A DNA stretch of 36,613 nt, from the NCBI GenBank assembly GCA_030524665.1, contig JAUNGL010000016.1, forward strand, positions 1 to 36,613, read 5' to 3'. Both the position numbers and the translations under genes were made by a program. The notes under the pieces were generated by a model that saw only the letters and a list, made by a program, of their open reading frames with translations, was not told the DNA's origin and did not search any database. Positions within the stretch are counted from its first letter, which is position 1. Every line of letters begins with the position of its first letter. Positions 34,116 to 36,613 of the stretch are shown piece after piece. This DNA comes from Lachnospiraceae bacterium (GTDB lineage: Bacteria > Bacillota > Clostridia > Lachnospirales > Lachnospiraceae).

Positions 34116-35297
34116 GTGTTAGAGATTATGTCTAATGAAACGGAATCGGCTGCAAGAATCATAGTTATTGGTGTAGGCGGTGCCGGTAATAACGCAGTAA
34201 ATCGAATGGTTGAAGATACAATCAGCGGTGTTGAATTTATTGGAGTAAATACAGATAAGCAGGCGCTGCTTTTGTGTAAGGCGCCGACGACGATCCAGAT
34301 TGGTGAGAAGGTTACCAAGGGACTTGGAGCCGGAGCAAAGCCGGAAGTAGGACAGCAGGCAGCAGAAGAGAGTGTAGAGGAGATTCGTCAGGCGATTCAG
34401 GGTGCGGATATGGTATTTGTTACCTGTGGTATGGGAGGCGGTACCGGTACAGGTGCGGCTCCGGTGATTGCAGGGGTTGCGAAGGACATGGGTATTCTGA
34501 CTGTAGGTGTTGTGACGAAGCCGTTCCGTTTTGAAGGGCGCACGCGTATGAATAATGCCCTTGCAGGTATTGAGCGCCTGAAACAGAACGTAGATACGCT
34601 GATCGTGATTCCGAATGATAAATTGCTGGAGATTGTAGACCGTCGGACTACGATGCCAGAATCTCTGAAGAAAGCAGATGAGGTACTTCAGCAGGCAGTA
34701 CAGGGCATTACAGACCTGATCAATCTGCCGGCACTGATTAACCTCGACTTTGCAGATGTACAGACAGTTATGACGGATAAGGGCATCGCTCATATCGGTA
34801 TCGGTCAGGCAAAGGGTGATGACAAGGCTCTGGAAGCTGTAAAGCAGGCCGTAGCCAGTCCGCTGCTTGAGACAACGATTGAGGGTGCAACACATGTAAT
34901 TATCAATATTTCAGGAGATATCTCCCTGATGGATGCCAACGATGCTGCAAGTTATGTACAGGAGATGGCAGGCGACAATGCAAACATTATCTTCGGTGCG
35001 CTGTACGATGATACATACGCAGATGAAGCAAGCGTAACAGTCATTGCTACAGGACTGGATGATGTCAATGCAAAGCAGTCCAGAGGACAGGGAAGCACAG
35101 GGGCATCCGCAGGGGCTTACAGTTTTGCGAGAAAAGAGAAGAGTTCCACTCCGCTTTCCTTCCAGAGAAGCACAGGAACATCAAGTTCTGTTGGAACGAC
35201 ACCGAGACCAGCTTCACAGCTGAATTCGATGCGTACACCGGAGCGTAAGGTACAGGAGAGAGATATCCAGATTCCGGATTTCCTGAGAAGAAGCTGA
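34116..35297 (+). CDS. ftsZ: Cell division protein FtsZ
   Basis: A 393-aa tubulin-like GTPase that forms the Z-ring. The N-terminus has [14 protein letters not shown], the tubulin signature GGGTGTG is at 107-113, and the T7 synergy loop region reads [12 protein letters not shown] Ser/Thr-rich linker (about 325-375) leads to the conserved C-terminal peptide IQIPDFLRR that binds membrane anchors. GTG 34116 is preferred because AGGAGG at 34103-34108 is 7 bases upstream; ATG 34128 is too far. No ftsA or sepF is in the window. It is the last gene of the cluster, followed by a bidirectional terminator. Confidence 0.97.
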   Translation: MLEIMSNETESAARIIVIGVGGAGNNAVNRMVEDTISGVEFIGVNTDKQALLLCKAPTTIQIGEKVTKGLGAGAKPEVGQQAAEESVEEIRQAIQGADMVFVTCGMGGGTGTGAAPVIAGVAKDMGILTVGVVTKPFRFEGRTRMNNALAGIERLKQNVDTLIVIPNDKLLEIVDRRTTMPESLKKADEVLQQAVQGITDLINLPALINLDFADVQTVMTDKGIAHIGIGQAKGDDKALEAVKQAVASPLLETTIEGATHVIINISGDISLMDANDAASYVQEMAGDNANIIFGALYDDTYADEASVTVIATGLDDVNAKQSRGQGSTGASAGAYSFARKEKSSTPLSFQRSTGTSSSVGTTPRPASQLNSMRTPERKVQERDIQIPDFLRRS

Positions 35298-35325
35298 TGA
35301 CAGAAGAATAGAATTAAGCATATAA

Positions 35326-35353
35326 AAACCGGGCATGAACTGTCCGGTTTTTT
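35326..35353. terminator. Bidirectional terminator between ftsZ and aroE
   Basis: AAACCGGGCA (35326-35335) pairs with TGTCCGGTTT (35341-35350) around a 5-base loop, with TTTTTT after it on the plus strand and an A-run before it that becomes a T-run for aroE on the minus strand. It serves both convergent genes. Confidence 0.85.
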
Positions 35354-35420
35354 GCGTGGCGGTATGAATGGATTGATAATACATTGAATGATACTGGCAG
35401 TTATGAATCCGGTAAGCAGT

Positions 35421-36287
35421 TCAGGAGAAATACTTCTCACGGATCGCTTCTACGGGCATATCCTGTCCGGTCCAGATGCGGAATGCAGCTTCTCCCTGGT
35501 ACAGCAGCATATACATTCCATTGAAGGTACGGCATCCGGCTGATTCGGCATCTTCCATTAATTTCGTGCGGCGCGGATTATAGATGATATCGGAGACAAG
35601 CAGCTCCGGGTGCAGCATGGAAGAATCCTTGATCGGGGAAATCCCGGCATTTGCAGCCATTCCGATAGAGGTAGCATTTGTCAGCAGGCGGCTTTCGGAG
35701 AGAATCTGCCGAAGCTCCGTTTCATCTGCCAGATCAGTGACATCTGCATGGCAGGAAGTGCTTCGGTTGATCTCGTCGGCAAGCCGGAGGGCATTGTTCC
35801 ACGAACGTCCTTTACGGTTCACGATATGCAGTGCGGGAACACCGTCGAGTGCCGCCTGTATGGCGATAGAAGAGGCAGCACCGCCTGCGCCAAGAAGTGT
35901 CATTGCGCCGCTTTTGATGTCATATTCATGATCTGCAACGGAACGCATATAGCCGATGCCATCCGTATTGTGGCCGATCAGTCTGCCATTCTCATTTTTT
36001 ACCGTATTGACTGCACCGATCATCCGGGCTGCAGGGGAGAGGTCATCGAGATATTCGATGATCCGTTCTTTGTCCGGCATGGTCAGATTGAAGCCGAACA
36101 CCTGCATGTCGCGCAGGGCATGGACCAGGTTGCCAAGATCTGCCTGTGCAGTATCAAAGCAGAGATAAACGTAATCAATTCCGAGAAGACGGAAGGTTTC
36201 ATTGTACATCATGGGGGAGATGCTGTGTGCGACCGGAGTGCCAAGCAATCCGCCGAGTTTCGTGTGGCCGGTGATTTGATATGACAT
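35421..36287 (-). CDS. aroE: Shikimate dehydrogenase (AroE/YdiB family)
   Basis: A 288-aa NAD(P)-dependent enzyme reducing 3-dehydroshikimate to shikimate in aromatic amino acid synthesis. The shikimate site shows HSISPMMYN (21-29), NLTMPDKE with catalytic Lys73, and NTDG with Asp109. The cofactor site is GAGGAASS (133-140), followed by VNRKGRS, an arrangement seen in NADP-binding members. The NLTMPDK variant of NVTxPxK, also seen in some quinate/shikimate dehydrogenases, leaves quinate as a possible substrate. AGGAGGA (36295-36301, read on the minus strand) fixes the start. Transcribed towards ftsZ from its own promoter. Confidence 0.9.
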   Translation of the reverse strand: MSYQITGHTKLGGLLGTPVAHSISPMMYNETFRLLGIDYVYLCFDTAQADLGNLVHALRDMQVFGFNLTMPDKERIIEYLDDLSPAARMIGAVNTVKNENGRLIGHNTDGIGYMRSVADHEYDIKSGAMTLLGAGGAASSIAIQAALDGVPALHIVNRKGRSWNNALRLADEINRSTSCHADVTDLADETELRQILSESRLLTNATSIGMAANAGISPIKDSSMLHPELLVSDIIYNPRRTKLMEDAESAGCRTFNGMYMLLYQGEAAFRIWTGQDMPVEAIREKYFS

Positions 36288-36336
36288 GGAAAATCCTCCT
36301 GTGAATTATTAATGATGACAGTTCTTTCTGACTTGT

Positions 36337-36365
36337 AATATAACGGTTTCTGAAATTTCTGTCAA
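36337..36365 (-). promoter_or_regulatory. Promoter of aroE
   Basis: Read on the minus strand: TTGACA (36365-36360), 17-base spacer, TATATT (36342-36337), about 50 bases before the start codon. A near-consensus sigma-A promoter. Confidence 0.85.
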
Positions 36366-36377
36366 GTTTTGAATAGA

Positions 36378-36399
36378 TCAGCCAGATTCGTGTTTAGTT
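36378..36399 (-). repeat. Right copy of dispersed repeat, inverted
   Basis: The reverse complement of this 22-base stretch matches 40-61 at 21 positions (core AACTAAACACGAAT, then TGGCTGA). The copies lie near the two ends of the window in opposite orientation. Confidence 0.7.
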
Positions 36400-36486
36400 G
36401 ACGACGGACGGACGCCGGGAATCCGCATTTGGGCTGCTCTGTAGGTTTACAAAAGGCATCGGAGGGCAGCGGCAGGGGGCTCGGAA

Positions 36487-36547
36487 GGCGAATCATTCAC
36501 GGAGACCTACTAAGGCGCTGGTCTTCCCCTACATAGCACCGTTCGCC
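36487..36547. other. Nested stem-loop element
   Basis: GGCGAA (36487-36492) pairs with TTCGCC (36542-36547); inside it GGAGACC (36501-36507) pairs with GGTCTTCC (36520-36527) with a one-base bulge. This could be a structured RNA or a palindromic mobile element; the strand is undetermined. Confidence 0.45.
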
Positions 36548-36613
36548 AATCAAGAGGTATTGCGCTGAAGCGCAAGCAGGTCGCAAGTTTTCTGCGAAAA
36601 CTTGTGACAAATC

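Larger units (their letters stand above)
36288..36613. other. 326-base non-coding region at the right end
   Basis: Next to aroE lies its promoter (36337-36365). From 36378 to the window end there is no plausible gene but several inverted repeats: an inverted copy of the left-end repeat (36378-36399), a nested stem (36487-36547), TTGCGCT/AGCGCAA (36560-36575) and CAAGTTTTC-TGC-GAAAACTTG (36584-36604). The composition is more GC-rich than a typical clostridial spacer. Confidence 0.65.

Overview
The window looks like chromosome of an anaerobic, probably spore-forming member of the Lachnospiraceae (Clostridia). The evidence is protein style and gene order: a murE-priA-def-fmt-yugP-rsmB-rlmN-stp-prkC-rsgA-rpe run, a mraZ-led division cluster, a Spo0E-like small protein, a SpoVD-like penicillin-binding protein, strong AGGAGG ribosome sites and clostridial promoters. 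The DNPR motif of MurE points to meso-diaminopimelate peptidoglycan. No rRNA, tRNA, CRISPR array or intact insertion sequence was seen.

Region 1 (1-2098) is an autoregulated YtrA-type GntR repressor plus ABC transporter cassette. It has an operator inside its promoter and a hairpin terminator, and related ~19-bp repeats flank it. Region 2 (2160-16515) is one long co-directional housekeeping block: murE, priA, def, fmt, a YugP-like membrane zinc peptidase, rsmB, rlmN, the Stp/PrkC phosphatase-kinase pair, rsgA and rpe, closed by a terminator. It combines wall precursor synthesis, replication restart, initiation-Met formylation and deformylation, rRNA methylation, Ser/Thr signalling with muropeptide-sensing PASTA domains, and ribosome maturation. 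Region 3 (16516-19705) carries ychF, lgt and a 48-aa Spo0E-like gene, separated by A/purine-rich spacers with imperfect tandem repeats.

Region 4 (19790-35353) is the division and cell wall (dcw) cluster: mraZ with a four-repeat operator, rsmH, ftsL-like, two class B PBPs, mraY, murD, ftsW/spoVE, murA, an insertion (metallo-beta-lactamase-fold gene plus a truncated RpiB-like gene), a ribbon-helix-helix gene, ftsQ/divIB and ftsZ. murG, murF, murC and ftsA are not in it, and murE lies about 16 kb upstream. Convergent aroE (minus strand) shares a bidirectional terminator with ftsZ. The right end (36378-36613) is non-coding, rich in inverted repeats, and carries an inverted copy of a sequence found at the left end.

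Most notable observations: (a) a ~40-residue motif shared by the C-termini of the FtsI-like PBP and DivIB; (b) a terminator-like hairpin whose 3' arm contains the ribosome-binding site of the SpoVD-like gene; (c) the MraZ operator; (d) an RHH gene with a palindrome inside its own promoter, next to the insertion in the dcw cluster; (e) the dispersed and palindromic non-coding elements at both ends.
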